From: CAVSWT01 sp963775245
Lineage (GTDB): Bacteria > Bacteroidota > Ignavibacteria > Ignavibacteriales > Ignavibacteriaceae
DNA length: 64,000 nucleotides
Reading direction: 5' to 3'
NCBI GenBank assembly: GCA_963775245.1
Contig: CAVZID010000040.1
Span: forward strand, 62,001 to 126,000
Shown piece by piece: positions 27,296 to 37,399 of the stretch (its first letter is position 1; every line of letters begins with the position of its first letter). The notes under the pieces are model-generated. The model ran no database searches and was not told the origin of the DNA. It saw only the letters and a list, made by a program, of their open reading frames with translations. A program made the position numbers and the translations under genes.

Positions 27296-29275
27296 ATGAA
27301 AAAGATCATCATTTCATTTATACTTTTTGTTTTTGCAAACCTTGCATTTGGTCAAGTAAATAAATTAGTGGTGGATGTAAGTAATTCAAAAGCTAAAATC
27401 CAGCCAACTATGTATGGAATATTTTTCGAAGATATCAATTTTGCAGCAGACGGCGGATTATATGCAGAGATGATTAAGAACCGTGGATTTGAATTTGAAA
27501 AACCAATGACCGGCTGGATTGAGCCAAACACTAATAGATTTTCTTTAAACAAAAATTCCGGCTCTGCTGAAATCATAAAAACAGAGGACATTAAATCCAA
27601 TCGAAATATTTGCCGTGTGACAATCAATAACGACAAAATGTATGAACTATTGAACGAAGGATTCCGCGGTATGGGTATCAAGAAGAATGCACTTTACCAC
27701 TTAACGCTAAATGTGTCTGTACAATCTGGAGATATTCGAAAAATAAATTTTGCATTTGTAAACAAAGATGGAAAAGAATTTGGTAATTCCAGTATAATTC
27801 CAAATGGAAAAAATTGGACTACTTATACAACGAAATTAAAAGCAACTGCCACAGAAGCAAAAGCTAAATTGAAAATTACATTTGAAGGAACAGGGGTCAT
27901 TGATTTAGATATGATCTCACTATTTCCGGAAGGTACATGGAGGGGACGGAAAAATGGTTTGCGGAAGGACTTAGTACAATTACTCTACGATTTGAAACCT
28001 GGATTTCTGCGTTTTCCTGGCGGCTGTATTGTTGAAGGCAGAACACTTGCCAAACGTTATCAATGGAAAAATACTGTAGGCCCTGTCGATGATAGAACAG
28101 TTTTAATAAATCGGTGGAACACAGAGTTCAAGCATCGCCTAACTCCGGATTATTTCCAAAGTTTCGGTTTAGGCTTTTATGAATATTTCCAACTTGCAGA
28201 AGATATAGGTGCTGAACCGCTGCCAATATTGAACTGCGGGATGGCATGTCAGTTCAACACTGCTGAACTGGTCCCTTTGAATAAGCTTGATCCTTATGTT
28301 CAGGATGCACTTGATTTAATTGAATTTGCAAACGGTCCGGTAAGTTCGCCGTGGGGAAAATTGCGAAGCGATATGGGACATCCAAAACCATTTAACATGA
28401 AATACATTGGTATTGGTAATGAACAGTGGGGACAGCAATATATTGATCGTTATAAAATGTTTGAAAAAGCTATCAAAGAAAAATATCCAGATATTAAAAT
28501 AGTTTCAGCTGTTGGGCCTTTCCCTGAAGGAGAGCAATTTGATTTTCTAATGGATAAAATGAAAAAGCTAAATGCGGATATAGTTGATGAACATTATTAC
28601 AAACCGCCGGAATGGTTCAGAGAAAATGCTACTCGATATGATTCGTATGACCGCACCGGTCCCAAAATATTTGCAGGTGAATATGCTGCCCAAAGTGTTG
28701 CAATTGCGAGTCCGGATAATAAAAATAATTGGGAATGTGCTCTTTCCGAAGCAGCTTTTATGACAGGTTTGGAAAGAAATGCAGACATAGTAGCTATGTC
28801 ATCATATGCTCCTTTATTTGCAAATGCTGATGCTTGGCAATGGACACCGGATTTAATTTGGTTCAATAATTTATCCTCATACGGGACGCCTAACTATTAT
28901 GTTCAAAAAATGTATTCCACTCACCGGGGCACTGATCTACTTTCAATTTCATTTGAAGACGGGAAAGCAGTCACAGGCCAAAACGGACTTTTCTCATCCG
29001 CAGTAAAAGATGCCAATTCGGGCGAACTGTATATTAAACTTGTAAACACTTCTGATAAATTACAGCAAGTATCTATAGAATTAAAAAATACAAAAGCTGC
29101 AAATAAAGCTGAGGTATTAAAATTAACTTCGGAAAATTTATCGGATGTTAACTCATTTGATAATCCTAAGAAAATTTATCCAACAGAAAGTCAAATAAAC
29201 ATAGAAAATAATCATATTAAAACCGGGATTGATCCGTATACATTTTTGGTATTTAAAATCAGATTAAAACAATGA
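27296..29275 (+). CDS. GH51 alpha-L-arabinofuranosidase
   Basis: The 659-residue protein has a signal peptide (1-20, AFGQ), the GH51 N-terminal block GIFFEDINFAADGGLYAEM (about 41-59), an inserted carbohydrate-binding-like sandwich (about 85-210), the (beta/alpha)8 barrel with acid/base E376 in GNEQWG and nucleophile E462 in AGEYA, and a C-terminal beta-sandwich. It removes terminal L-arabinofuranose from arabinan or arabinogalactan side chains of pectin. It is 13 bp upstream of a GH43 gene, probably cotranscribed, and the two would cooperate in debranching. Confidence 0.92.
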   Translation: MKKIIISFILFVFANLAFGQVNKLVVDVSNSKAKIQPTMYGIFFEDINFAADGGLYAEMIKNRGFEFEKPMTGWIEPNTNRFSLNKNSGSAEIIKTEDIKSNRNICRVTINNDKMYELLNEGFRGMGIKKNALYHLTLNVSVQSGDIRKINFAFVNKDGKEFGNSSIIPNGKNWTTYTTKLKATATEAKAKLKITFEGTGVIDLDMISLFPEGTWRGRKNGLRKDLVQLLYDLKPGFLRFPGGCIVEGRTLAKRYQWKNTVGPVDDRTVLINRWNTEFKHRLTPDYFQSFGLGFYEYFQLAEDIGAEPLPILNCGMACQFNTAELVPLNKLDPYVQDALDLIEFANGPVSSPWGKLRSDMGHPKPFNMKYIGIGNEQWGQQYIDRYKMFEKAIKEKYPDIKIVSAVGPFPEGEQFDFLMDKMKKLNADIVDEHYYKPPEWFRENATRYDSYDRTGPKIFAGEYAAQSVAIASPDNKNNWECALSEAAFMTGLERNADIVAMSSYAPLFANADAWQWTPDLIWFNNLSSYGTPNYYVQKMYSTHRGTDLLSISFEDGKAVTGQNGLFSSAVKDANSGELYIKLVNTSDKLQQVSIELKNTKAANKAEVLKLTSENLSDVNSFDNPKKIYPTESQINIENNHIKTGIDPYTFLVFKIRLKQ

Positions 29276-29288
29276 GCAAAATTATTTA

Positions 29289-30284
29289 ATGAAGTACAAA
29301 AATATTTTAACTGCTCTGCTAATTGTGTTAAGCTTTACACCGCTTCTTGCTCAAAACTGGAAACCGGTATTTAAAGAGAATATACCATTAGATTCTATTC
29401 GCCTTAGTGACCCATGTATTTTAGCTGATAAAAATACAATGACTTATTATATGACAGGAACAGGCGGATTGTTATGGAAGAGCAAAGATCTTAGAAAATG
29501 GACAGGTCCATACAAAGTAACAAAGACAGATCCAAATTCGTGGATGGGGCCGAATCCAATGATCTGGGCTGCAGAACTGCATTATTACAAAGGCAAATAT
29601 TACTACTTTGCTACCTTCACGAACAGGAGCGTGAAAATTGATACTGTAAAAGGGAATGTAATAGAACGGCGTGCCAGTCATGTGTTGGTCAGTGATAAAC
29701 CGGACGGGCCTTATGTTCCGATGAAAGATTCAATTTATCTGCCTCCAGACAAACCTACACTTGACGGAACATTTTGGGTGGATAAAGATGGTAAGCCTTA
29801 TATGGTTTATTGTTATGAATGGCTTCAAAATTGGAATGGAACAATTGAAAAGATAGAATTGAAACCAGACTTAAGCGGTACTATTGGTAAAGGAAAGGTT
29901 CTGTTTCGTGCAAGTGATTCACCATGGAGCAAGGACTACGATGAAAATGGTAACATAATTCCAGATAAAGTAACTGATGGTCCGTGGCTGTTTCAAACCC
30001 AAACTGGAAAGTTGGGAATGTTATGGTCGAGTTGGGTATTTGATAAATATACGCAAGGTGTAGCTTACTCTGAAAGCGGTACATTAGATGGTCCCTGGGT
30101 GCAGGAAAAGGCACCAATCACGCCGCCAAATTACGGGCATGGCATGTTGTTCCGTACTTTTGAAGGGAAACTCCTAATGTCTGTTCACAGCCATAAGAAA
30201 GTCAATGGACGTACTATTCGCATTCCTCACCTGTTTGAAGTGGACGATTCCGGGGATAAAATAGTTTTGGGCAAACCATATTAA
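29289..30284 (+). CDS. GH43 glycosidase (arabinanase/xylosidase type)
   Basis: The 331-residue protein has a signal peptide (1-21, LLAQ) and the GH43 five-bladed propeller: base Asp in RLSDPCIL, IWAAELHYYKGKYYY, LDGTFWVDKDGKPYMVY and TDGPWLFQTQTGKLGMLWSS. In many GH43 enzymes the last block carries the acid Glu (EGP); here it is Asp-Gly-Pro, a variant also seen in some subfamilies. The family removes or cuts arabinose and xylose residues. It follows GH51 closely, pointing to arabinan or arabinogalactan side chains. Confidence 0.82.
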   Translation: MKYKNILTALLIVLSFTPLLAQNWKPVFKENIPLDSIRLSDPCILADKNTMTYYMTGTGGLLWKSKDLRKWTGPYKVTKTDPNSWMGPNPMIWAAELHYYKGKYYYFATFTNRSVKIDTVKGNVIERRASHVLVSDKPDGPYVPMKDSIYLPPDKPTLDGTFWVDKDGKPYMVYCYEWLQNWNGTIEKIELKPDLSGTIGKGKVLFRASDSPWSKDYDENGNIIPDKVTDGPWLFQTQTGKLGMLWSSWVFDKYTQGVAYSESGTLDGPWVQEKAPITPPNYGHGMLFRTFEGKLLMSVHSHKKVNGRTIRIPHLFEVDDSGDKIVLGKPY

Positions 30285-30383
30285 CTTATGCTTTACTTCC
30301 TTTTCTTTTTATACGTCTTTTAAAAAAACAGATTTTTAAAAAAAAATCTCCAACAACTTTTTCAGTATAAAAAAAGTAACCGA

Positions 30384-32831
30384 TTGATAGCTTTAACTTG
30401 GGTATTAATCATATTTAGCATTTCGCAGATTTCAATTGAAGCACAGAACATCCCAAATGTTGATGATCTTAAATCCAAAAATTCGGAGAGTTCAATCTTT
30501 CGAATTGTTAACAACGCTCAAAGTGTTCCAATTCTCTATGATAAGAAAGATGCCGAAGTTGTTGGAATATGTGCAAAAGCTTTAGCAGGTGATATTAAAC
30601 TTATCACGGATATTTCACCATCACTTGAAACAAGTTTTAAATTAAATATCGATGCTGCAATTATTGCAGGAACTTTGGGGAAGTCGAAACTGATCGATTC
30701 TATGGTCAAGACTGGGAAACTCTCAGTGGATACCATAAAAGGAAAATGGGAGAGTTTTCTTATACAAGTTGTGGATAATCCTCTTGCCGGTATAAACAAA
30801 GCACTTGTTATTTGTGGAAGCGATTCCCGGGGTACGGCATTCGGTATATTTGAACTTTCGAAACGTCTGGGTATATCGCCATGGGTTTATTGGGCAGACG
30901 TTGTTCCTGCTAAACGGAAAAATCTTAATGTAGCAATTGACAAAATAATTATGGGTCCGCCGTCGGTAAAGTATCGCGGTATTTTTCTTAATGATGAAGA
31001 CTGGGGTTTGCAGCCATGGGCAGCACGCAATGTGGACACTGATATTAAAGACATTGGTCCCCATACATATGCCCGCATCTTCGAACTTATGCTGAGGCTT
31101 AAAGCAAATTTCATTTGGCCTGCTATGCATCCGTGTACAAAGGCATTTTTTTATTATAAAGGAAATCGGAAAGTTGCAAAACAATATGACATCGTGCTCG
31201 GTTCCAGTCATGCTGAACCTATGCTTCGCAATAATGTAGATGAGTGGAAAAATAATTTCAAGGAAGAATACGGAAAGCAGCCTGGTCCTTGGCGGTATGA
31301 CACGAATAAAAAAGAGATTAATAAATATTGGGAAGACCGGGTAAAGCAGGTTGCTGACCAAAAAATAGAAGCTATTTTTACTATCGGGATGCGCGGCATT
31401 CACGATAGCGGTATGCCTGGTCCAAAAACAATTGAAGGCAAGGTTGATCTGTTAAATAAAATAATTATGGATCAGAGAAACATGCTTTCTAAATATCTTG
31501 AAAAAGATCCAGCCGATATTCCACAAATTTTCTGTCCGTATAAAGAAGTGCTCGATTTGTATAATGACGGCGTAAATTTACCTGATGATGTGACCATTGT
31601 ATGGGCAGATGATAATTTCGGTTACATTCGCCAGCTTTCAACGCCAAAAGATCAACAGCGAAACGGAGGAAGCGGAGTTTACTATCACTTATCATATTGG
31701 GGTGCACCGGCAGATTATCTCTGGTTATCTTCAACTTCTCCCTCATTGATTTCTTATGAAATGAGTAAAGCGTATGCGTATGGTGCAAAGAGGTTATGGG
31801 TTTTTAATGTCGGCGATATAAAACCTGCTGAAATGGATATTGAATTCGCTATGGACCTTGCCTGGAATGCTAATGCCTGGCCGCCGGAGAAAGCTGAAAG
31901 TTATATAAAACAATGGGTGGAAAGAACTTTCGGTAAAGAATATGCTGAAGAGATTGCCGAAATTGAAACTATTTATTATAAGCTGGCTGCTTCAGGCAAA
32001 CCTGAACATATAGACAAAATAAAATTTACCCAAGAAGAAATTAACAAACGTCTCACGGTTTATCAGGACATTGCACAAAAGGCCGAAGATCTGGAAAGCC
32101 GCATACCTAAACATTTGCAAGATGCCTATTTTGAATTAATTCTTTATCCGGTTCTCGGTGCAGCAAATATGAATGAAAAAATATTTTACGCTCAGATGGG
32201 TGACTCAGTTAGGTCAATTAAAGCATTCGATGAAATAAGAAAACTAACGGATATTTATAATGAAAAAATTGCAGATGGTAAATGGAATGGTATAATGAGC
32301 ATGAGCCCAAGAAACCTTCCAGTTTTTTGTATGCCTGAAATCAAAAATAAAAATTTAAATTCTGATGCAAATGGTAATACGTTAGAACCAATTAAAACAA
32401 TTTCAGTTAACGAATTAAAATTTGATAGCACCAGAATGCATTTCATTCCAGGATTGGGAGTTGACGGCATTAGTCTTTCTTGGACTAAGTTTAATATTCC
32501 CAGTTATAGTGAAGAAAAAATAGATAACGCTCCTACAGCTTCAATTAAACTTGATCTGCCGGAAGGCAAGCGTATTATAAAAATAGTCTGCGTTCCAACT
32601 CATGAAGTTTACGAGGGACGAGCTTTGAGAACTGCAATCAGCCTGGGGGAAAATCCTCCCTTAATTGTGAATATTAATACACCTTCAAAAACAGATGAGT
32701 GGAGTAAAAATGTTCTCCGGGGATATTCATCGGCAAAAGCTGAATTCATTCTGAAAAAGAAAGGTATGTTTAATTTAAAACTGTCACTGCTTGATCCCGG
32801 CTTAGCTATCTGCAAAGTTACTATTTATTAA
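30384..32831 (+). CDS. GH115 alpha-glucuronidase
   Basis: The 815-residue protein has an N-terminal signal (about 1-21, ISIEAQ) and the GH115 layout: a small alpha/beta domain (about 25-175), the barrel (PSVKYRGIFLNDEDWGLQPW, RLKANFIWPAMHP, TIGMRGIHDSGM, VWADDNFGYIRQL), a helical region, and a C-terminal beta domain. GH115 releases glucuronic or 4-O-methylglucuronic acid from xylan, and in pectin and arabinogalactan loci from galactan side chains. The only in-frame start is TTG at 30384. A C-terminal carbohydrate-binding domain of about 170 residues, often present in the family, appears here as the last ~150 residues. Confidence 0.92.
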   Translation: MIALTWVLIIFSISQISIEAQNIPNVDDLKSKNSESSIFRIVNNAQSVPILYDKKDAEVVGICAKALAGDIKLITDISPSLETSFKLNIDAAIIAGTLGKSKLIDSMVKTGKLSVDTIKGKWESFLIQVVDNPLAGINKALVICGSDSRGTAFGIFELSKRLGISPWVYWADVVPAKRKNLNVAIDKIIMGPPSVKYRGIFLNDEDWGLQPWAARNVDTDIKDIGPHTYARIFELMLRLKANFIWPAMHPCTKAFFYYKGNRKVAKQYDIVLGSSHAEPMLRNNVDEWKNNFKEEYGKQPGPWRYDTNKKEINKYWEDRVKQVADQKIEAIFTIGMRGIHDSGMPGPKTIEGKVDLLNKIIMDQRNMLSKYLEKDPADIPQIFCPYKEVLDLYNDGVNLPDDVTIVWADDNFGYIRQLSTPKDQQRNGGSGVYYHLSYWGAPADYLWLSSTSPSLISYEMSKAYAYGAKRLWVFNVGDIKPAEMDIEFAMDLAWNANAWPPEKAESYIKQWVERTFGKEYAEEIAEIETIYYKLAASGKPEHIDKIKFTQEEINKRLTVYQDIAQKAEDLESRIPKHLQDAYFELILYPVLGAANMNEKIFYAQMGDSVRSIKAFDEIRKLTDIYNEKIADGKWNGIMSMSPRNLPVFCMPEIKNKNLNSDANGNTLEPIKTISVNELKFDSTRMHFIPGLGVDGISLSWTKFNIPSYSEEKIDNAPTASIKLDLPEGKRIIKIVCVPTHEVYEGRALRTAISLGENPPLIVNINTPSKTDEWSKNVLRGYSSAKAEFILKKKGMFNLKLSLLDPGLAICKVTIY

Positions 32832-32865
32832 GATCATTAGTAAACAATTTAATTCATATAAAAGT

Positions 32866-35799
32866 ATGGATATGAAATCTAAAAAAATCCTAAAATCAGC
32901 AGCAGCTTTTTCATTATTATCTATTATGTTAATTGTAAGCAGCTCTCAAGCAACTAGCAAAAATATAATCTCCTTAAAAGGCGAATGGCAATTCCAAACT
33001 GATCCGGAAGATATCGGGAGCAAACAAAACTGGTATAATACAAAATTAAATGATGTTGTGAATTTGCCTGGTTCAATGAGGGATAATAACAAAGGCGATG
33101 AAGTTACAATTAATACAAAATGGACAGGCAGTATTTATGACAGTTCCTGGTACTTCCGTCCGGACATGGCAAAATATAGGCAAAAAGGTAATCTAAAGTT
33201 TCCTTTCTGGCTTACGCCAAATAAACATTATGTTGGAGCTGCATGGTATCAGCATGAGGTTGAAATTCCCGCTGAATGGAAAGGACGAAGAATTGAATTG
33301 TTTTTAGAGCGTCCTCATTGGGAAACAACAGTTTGGATAGACAGCACAAAAATTGGAATGCAAAACAGTCTTTCAACTCCTCATCGTTACGATTTATCAA
33401 AAGCATTAACACCCGGTAGTCATGTTATTTCTATTAGAATTGATAATCGTATTAAAGAAATTAATGTTGGACCGGATTCACACAGCATTACAGATCAGAC
33501 TCAAGGAAACTGGAATGGGATTGTGGGTGATATTTGTCTTAAGGCAATATCACCAGTTTCTTTTGAGGACATCAAACTTTTTACAAATATTGAAGAGAAA
33601 TCAGTTAAAGCAGAAATTTTCCTTAATAACATTTTAGGAAAAGATGTCTCAGCAAAAATAACACTAAAAGCAAAATCATTTAATTCAAAAAAAGAGCAAA
33701 CCGTTAAGCCTCTTGTTAAGGAAGTAAATGTAATAAAAGGAAAATCACATATTGAAATAACTTATTCTATGGGTGAAGATGTTCAATTGTGGGATGAATT
33801 CAATCCGGCACTATACGAAATGACTGCGGTTGTAACCGATGAATTTGGAAATACAGATGAACAGAAAATCCAATTCGGGATGCGTTCTTTTTCAATAAAT
33901 GGAACTCGCTTTGAAATTAATAATCGTCCAGTATTTTTAAGAGGAACTGTCGAAAATTGTGTCTTTCCCTTAACAGGTTATCCGCCTACAGATGCCGCAT
34001 CGTGGGAAAGGATATTCACCATTTGTAAAAATCATGGTTTAAACCACATGCGCTTTCACTCTTGGTGTCCGCCCGAGGCTGCATTTGAAGCTGCAGATAA
34101 ATTAGGATTTTATCTACATGTAGAAGGCCCGAGCTGGGCAAATCACGGAACAAGTTTAGGAGATGGTAAACCTATCGATAGATATATTTATGATGAAACT
34201 GATCGTATTCTTGATGCCTATGGCAACCATCCTTCATTTTGTATGATGGCTTACGGCAACGAACCGGCAGGGAAGAATCAAGCAGAATATTTGGGAAAAC
34301 TTGTTAATCATTGGAAAGCAGAAGACAACCGCAGAGTTTATACTGCTGCATGTATTGGTAAGAGCTGGCCTTTGGTACCCGAAAGTGAATACATTGTTAG
34401 ATCAGAACCTCGCGGGCTTCCGTGGGAAAAGCGTCCCGAAAGTATGTTTGATTACACAAATAAAATTGAGCAATACACAGTTCCATATGTGGTGCATGAA
34501 ATGGGGCAGCATTGTGTCTTCCCAGACTTTAAAGAAATTAAAGAGTATACAGGTGTTTACAAGGCTAAGAATTTTGAATTGTTTCAAGAAGAGTTGACAA
34601 AACATCATATGGGAGATCAAGCTGAAGATTTTTTAATGGCATCGGGAAAATTGCAAGCCTTGTGTTACAAATTCGAAATTGAAGCTGCTTTACGAACCCA
34701 CAAATTAGCTGGCGTTCAATTACTCAGTCTCAATGATTATCCAGGACAAGGAACAGCTCTGGTTGGTGTACTTAATGCATTTTGGGAAGATAAGGGATAT
34801 GTCACTGCACCGGAATTCAAACATTTTTTTGGACCGACTGTACCGTTAGCACGAATTCCAAAATTTGTTTTTAAAAACGATGAAACTTTTCAAGCATCTC
34901 TCGAGGCGTTTCATTTCGGCAATCATCCTCTTAAAAATATTTCAGCGAAATGGAAGATTACTGATTCAAATGGAAAAATCATTGCTCAAGGTTCTCTAAA
35001 GAAACGCGATATATCAATTGATAATTGTATACCTCTTGGTGATGTCAATTTACCGCTTTCAAAAATTACAAAAGCTGAAAAATTGAATTTGGAAGTTTCT
35101 GTCGACAGCCATGTTAACAGTTGGGACTTCTGGGTTTATCCTGCTGAACTTCCAACTTTAAATAAAGGTGATATTTATTTTTGCAATAAACTTGATGAAA
35201 AAGCAAAATCAATATTAAACAATGGAGGAAAAGTTTTTGTTCTCGCAGCAGGCAACATTGAACACGGTAAAGATGTTGTCCAGTATTTGAATCCTGTATT
35301 TTGGAATACTTCATGGTTTAAAATGCGTCCGCCGCATACAACAGGAATTTTGTGTGATCCTAAAAATCCGGCCTTTGCAGATTTCCCGACAGAATATCAC
35401 AGCAATTTACAATGGTGGGAAATTCTCAATCGTCAGCAGGTAATGAATCTTGAATTGTTCCCGCCGGAATTCAAACCTCTTATACAGCCGATTGATACCT
35501 GGTTTTTAAACCGTCGCTTAGCTGTTCTATTTGAAGCACAAGTTGGAAAAGGGAAAATTATGGTTTGCAGTTCTGACCTTTCCAAAGGATCCTTCGGACA
35601 GAGCAATTTAAATGATAGGCCTGCGGCAAGACAATTACTATATAGTTTAACTAAATATATGTTGTCGGATAAATTTAATCCTAAGTACAAAGTTGATTAC
35701 TCAACTATTGCAGAATTATTTGAAAAAAAAGATAGACCTCCGGCAATAAATTTTTATACAAAACAAAGTACTGATGATCTGAAACCGAAAACAAAATAA
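32866..35799 (+). CDS. GH2 glycoside hydrolase (beta-galactosidase-type)
   Basis: The 977-residue protein has an export signal (about 1-28), the GH2 sugar-binding jelly roll (ISLKGEWQFQTD onwards), an immunoglobulin-like domain, and the barrel with acid/base E466 in YGNEPAG and nucleophile E545 in VVHEMGQH. A C-terminal region of about 300 residues has a trehalose-utilisation/glutamine-amidotransferase-like look (KVFVLAAGNIEHG). GH2 enzymes cut beta-galactosides, beta-glucuronides or beta-mannosides; a galactosidase or glucuronidase role on side chains fits the locus. The start may instead be the ATG at 32872. It carries the third 18-bp near-palindrome (35581), read here as SKGSFG. Confidence 0.88.
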   Translation: MDMKSKKILKSAAAFSLLSIMLIVSSSQATSKNIISLKGEWQFQTDPEDIGSKQNWYNTKLNDVVNLPGSMRDNNKGDEVTINTKWTGSIYDSSWYFRPDMAKYRQKGNLKFPFWLTPNKHYVGAAWYQHEVEIPAEWKGRRIELFLERPHWETTVWIDSTKIGMQNSLSTPHRYDLSKALTPGSHVISIRIDNRIKEINVGPDSHSITDQTQGNWNGIVGDICLKAISPVSFEDIKLFTNIEEKSVKAEIFLNNILGKDVSAKITLKAKSFNSKKEQTVKPLVKEVNVIKGKSHIEITYSMGEDVQLWDEFNPALYEMTAVVTDEFGNTDEQKIQFGMRSFSINGTRFEINNRPVFLRGTVENCVFPLTGYPPTDAASWERIFTICKNHGLNHMRFHSWCPPEAAFEAADKLGFYLHVEGPSWANHGTSLGDGKPIDRYIYDETDRILDAYGNHPSFCMMAYGNEPAGKNQAEYLGKLVNHWKAEDNRRVYTAACIGKSWPLVPESEYIVRSEPRGLPWEKRPESMFDYTNKIEQYTVPYVVHEMGQHCVFPDFKEIKEYTGVYKAKNFELFQEELTKHHMGDQAEDFLMASGKLQALCYKFEIEAALRTHKLAGVQLLSLNDYPGQGTALVGVLNAFWEDKGYVTAPEFKHFFGPTVPLARIPKFVFKNDETFQASLEAFHFGNHPLKNISAKWKITDSNGKIIAQGSLKKRDISIDNCIPLGDVNLPLSKITKAEKLNLEVSVDSHVNSWDFWVYPAELPTLNKGDIYFCNKLDEKAKSILNNGGKVFVLAAGNIEHGKDVVQYLNPVFWNTSWFKMRPPHTTGILCDPKNPAFADFPTEYHSNLQWWEILNRQQVMNLELFPPEFKPLIQPIDTWFLNRRLAVLFEAQVGKGKIMVCSSDLSKGSFGQSNLNDRPAARQLLYSLTKYMLSDKFNPKYKVDYSTIAELFEKKDRPPAINFYTKQSTDDLKPKTK
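35581..35598 (+). repeat. 18-bp near-palindrome, copy in GH2 gene
   Basis: It is identical to the copies at 17481 and 20470, but read in a different phase (SKGSFG), so coding constraint does not explain the identity. Confidence 0.75.
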
Positions 35800-35886
35800 A
35801 GAATAACTTTTCCATTATTTAAGTTTTTATCTTACCTGATTATTCCATTTATATTTATTATTACAAAAAATAAAAGAGAGATTCAT

Positions 35887-36522
35887 ATGAAATATTTAAT
35901 TATACTTTCTCTTTTTTTTATCGCAGCAAATATTAAGAATGATTCTAACAAGGAACTGAAACCTAAATTCAGTCATCCTCAAATCATTCGTTATGATAAT
36001 AATACTTTTTATATAAATGGTAAGGAAACATTTATATACAGCGGAAGTTTTCACTACTTTCGATGTGACCCGGGTGGATGGGTGGATATATTACAAAAAA
36101 TTAAAGCTGCAGGTTTCAATACAATTGAAACATATATTCCCTGGAATTTTCATGAACAGAAAAAAGGCCAGCTTGATCTTTCTTTACTTGATAAGTTTCT
36201 CAGAGTTTGCCAGCAGATGGGATTGTATGTTATAGCCCGTCCCGGCCCTTATATATGTGCTGAATGGGATGTAGGCGGTTTTCCAAGGTGGCTGGCAGGT
36301 AAAGATGTAGGATTTAGAACAGCTTCACCTCAGGATATATACTGGTCAAAGTATTGGTTTAATGAAGTCTTACCTGTAATCAAGAAACACTTAATAACAA
36401 ATGGCGGCACTGTAATTCTTTTACAAATAGAAAACGAATACGATTTCTATAGTGTGCCTGACTCACAGAAAGTTGATTACATAAAATCTTTATATCAGGA
36501 TGCTATGCAAAACAGATATTGA
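35887..36522 (+). CDS. GH35 beta-galactosidase, N-terminal part (frameshifted)
   Basis: The 211-residue fragment holds the start of the GH35 barrel: FIYSGSFHYFRCDPGGW, ETYIPWNFHE, ARPGPYICAEWDVGGFPRWL and acid/base E184 in QIENEYD. A short signal-like hydrophobic N-terminus is present. The frame ends at 36522, just after DAMQ. The remaining protein is in the next frame, as if the AAAA at 36509-36512 had one A too many. GH35 removes beta-linked galactose from pectic galactan or arabinogalactan. Confidence 0.85.
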   Translation: MKYLIILSLFFIAANIKNDSNKELKPKFSHPQIIRYDNNTFYINGKETFIYSGSFHYFRCDPGGWVDILQKIKAAGFNTIETYIPWNFHEQKKGQLDLSLLDKFLRVCQQMGLYVIARPGPYICAEWDVGGFPRWLAGKDVGFRTASPQDIYWSKYWFNEVLPVIKKHLITNGGTVILLQIENEYDFYSVPDSQKVDYIKSLYQDAMQNRY

Positions 36523-37399
36523 TGTGCCTGTAATAACTTGCTGGACAAAACAAGTGCGTAACAATAAAGATTCAGTGTTCTCTCAAATTATGGATGCAGT
36601 AAATGGTTATCCCGGCTGGAATCTGGAAGGAGTTTATCCAAGAATAAAATCGCTTGAAGAACAGCAGCAGGATGCACCACCGATATTTACCGAATTACAA
36701 GGCGGATGGTTTACTGCTATAGGGGATGCAACTGTTCGACATCCGGATAAATATGGCGCAGAACAAATTAATGCTTTAACTAAATATGTTATTGCACAAG
36801 GTATCAAAGGATTGAATTATTATATGCTGTACGGAGGTACAAACTTCGCTTACTGGGCAGGTAAAGAAAAACCAACAAGTTATGATTATACGGCACCAAT
36901 TTCCGAATGCGGGGGTTTATGGGATAAATATTATGCAATAAAATTAATTGGCGATTTCTTAAAATATTCAAATCCGTATTTAGCAAATAGTCATGAAATT
37001 ACTGATGGTGCAAAATCTGATAATAAAGAACTTGAAACCTTACTTCTTTCAGATGGAAAAGTTGGTTTTCTGTTTGTACGAAATAAAACAGGAAAAATGC
37101 AGAATGCAAATGTTGAAGTAAAAATGCCCAATAAGAATCCCATAGATATTAATGTTTCAATAGATTCACTTGATACTTACTTTTTACCAGTCGATCTTCC
37201 ATTGCATAAAGGCGGTAAGCTCAATTACAGCAATGTGCAATTATCCGGAGCAACTGAATATAAAGATAAACCTTTCGTAATTGCATACGGCGCTCCTGGT
37301 GAAAATGCAATAATGAACATTGATTCAAAAGTCTTTTACTGCAAACAATACCTTCACAAGAAAAATTGTACAATTGGAATGATACTTACGTATTGTTAA
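36500..37399 (+). CDS. GH35 beta-galactosidase, central part (frameshifted)
   Basis: This part continues the barrel with the nucleophile Glu in PIFTELQGGWF, then YYMLYGGTNFAYWAGK and SYDYTAPISE, all characteristic of GH35. The second break lies near 37343-37345: the sequence reads FYCKQYL here but FYCKTIPSQEKLYNW if one A is added to AAA. The two breaks are compensating, so the gene returns to its first frame. Confidence 0.85.
   Translation: MLCKTDIDVPVITCWTKQVRNNKDSVFSQIMDAVNGYPGWNLEGVYPRIKSLEEQQQDAPPIFTELQGGWFTAIGDATVRHPDKYGAEQINALTKYVIAQGIKGLNYYMLYGGTNFAYWAGKEKPTSYDYTAPISECGGLWDKYYAIKLIGDFLKYSNPYLANSHEITDGAKSDNKELETLLLSDGKVGFLFVRNKTGKMQNANVEVKMPNKNPIDINVSIDSLDTYFLPVDLPLHKGGKLNYSNVQLSGATEYKDKPFVIAYGAPGENAIMNIDSKVFYCKQYLHKKNCTIGMILTYC

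Noticed and set aside
30288..30323. Short ORF MLYFLFFLYVF before GH115, as a displaced signal peptide
   Set aside because: It stops in the same frame before the GH115 start, and the TTG start at 30384 already gives a full signal peptide, so it was not joined.
30723..31403. 226-codon open frame on the minus strand
   Set aside because: It is fully antisense to the GH115 gene, whose motifs are clear; its translation has no recognisable domain and it has no ribosome-binding site.
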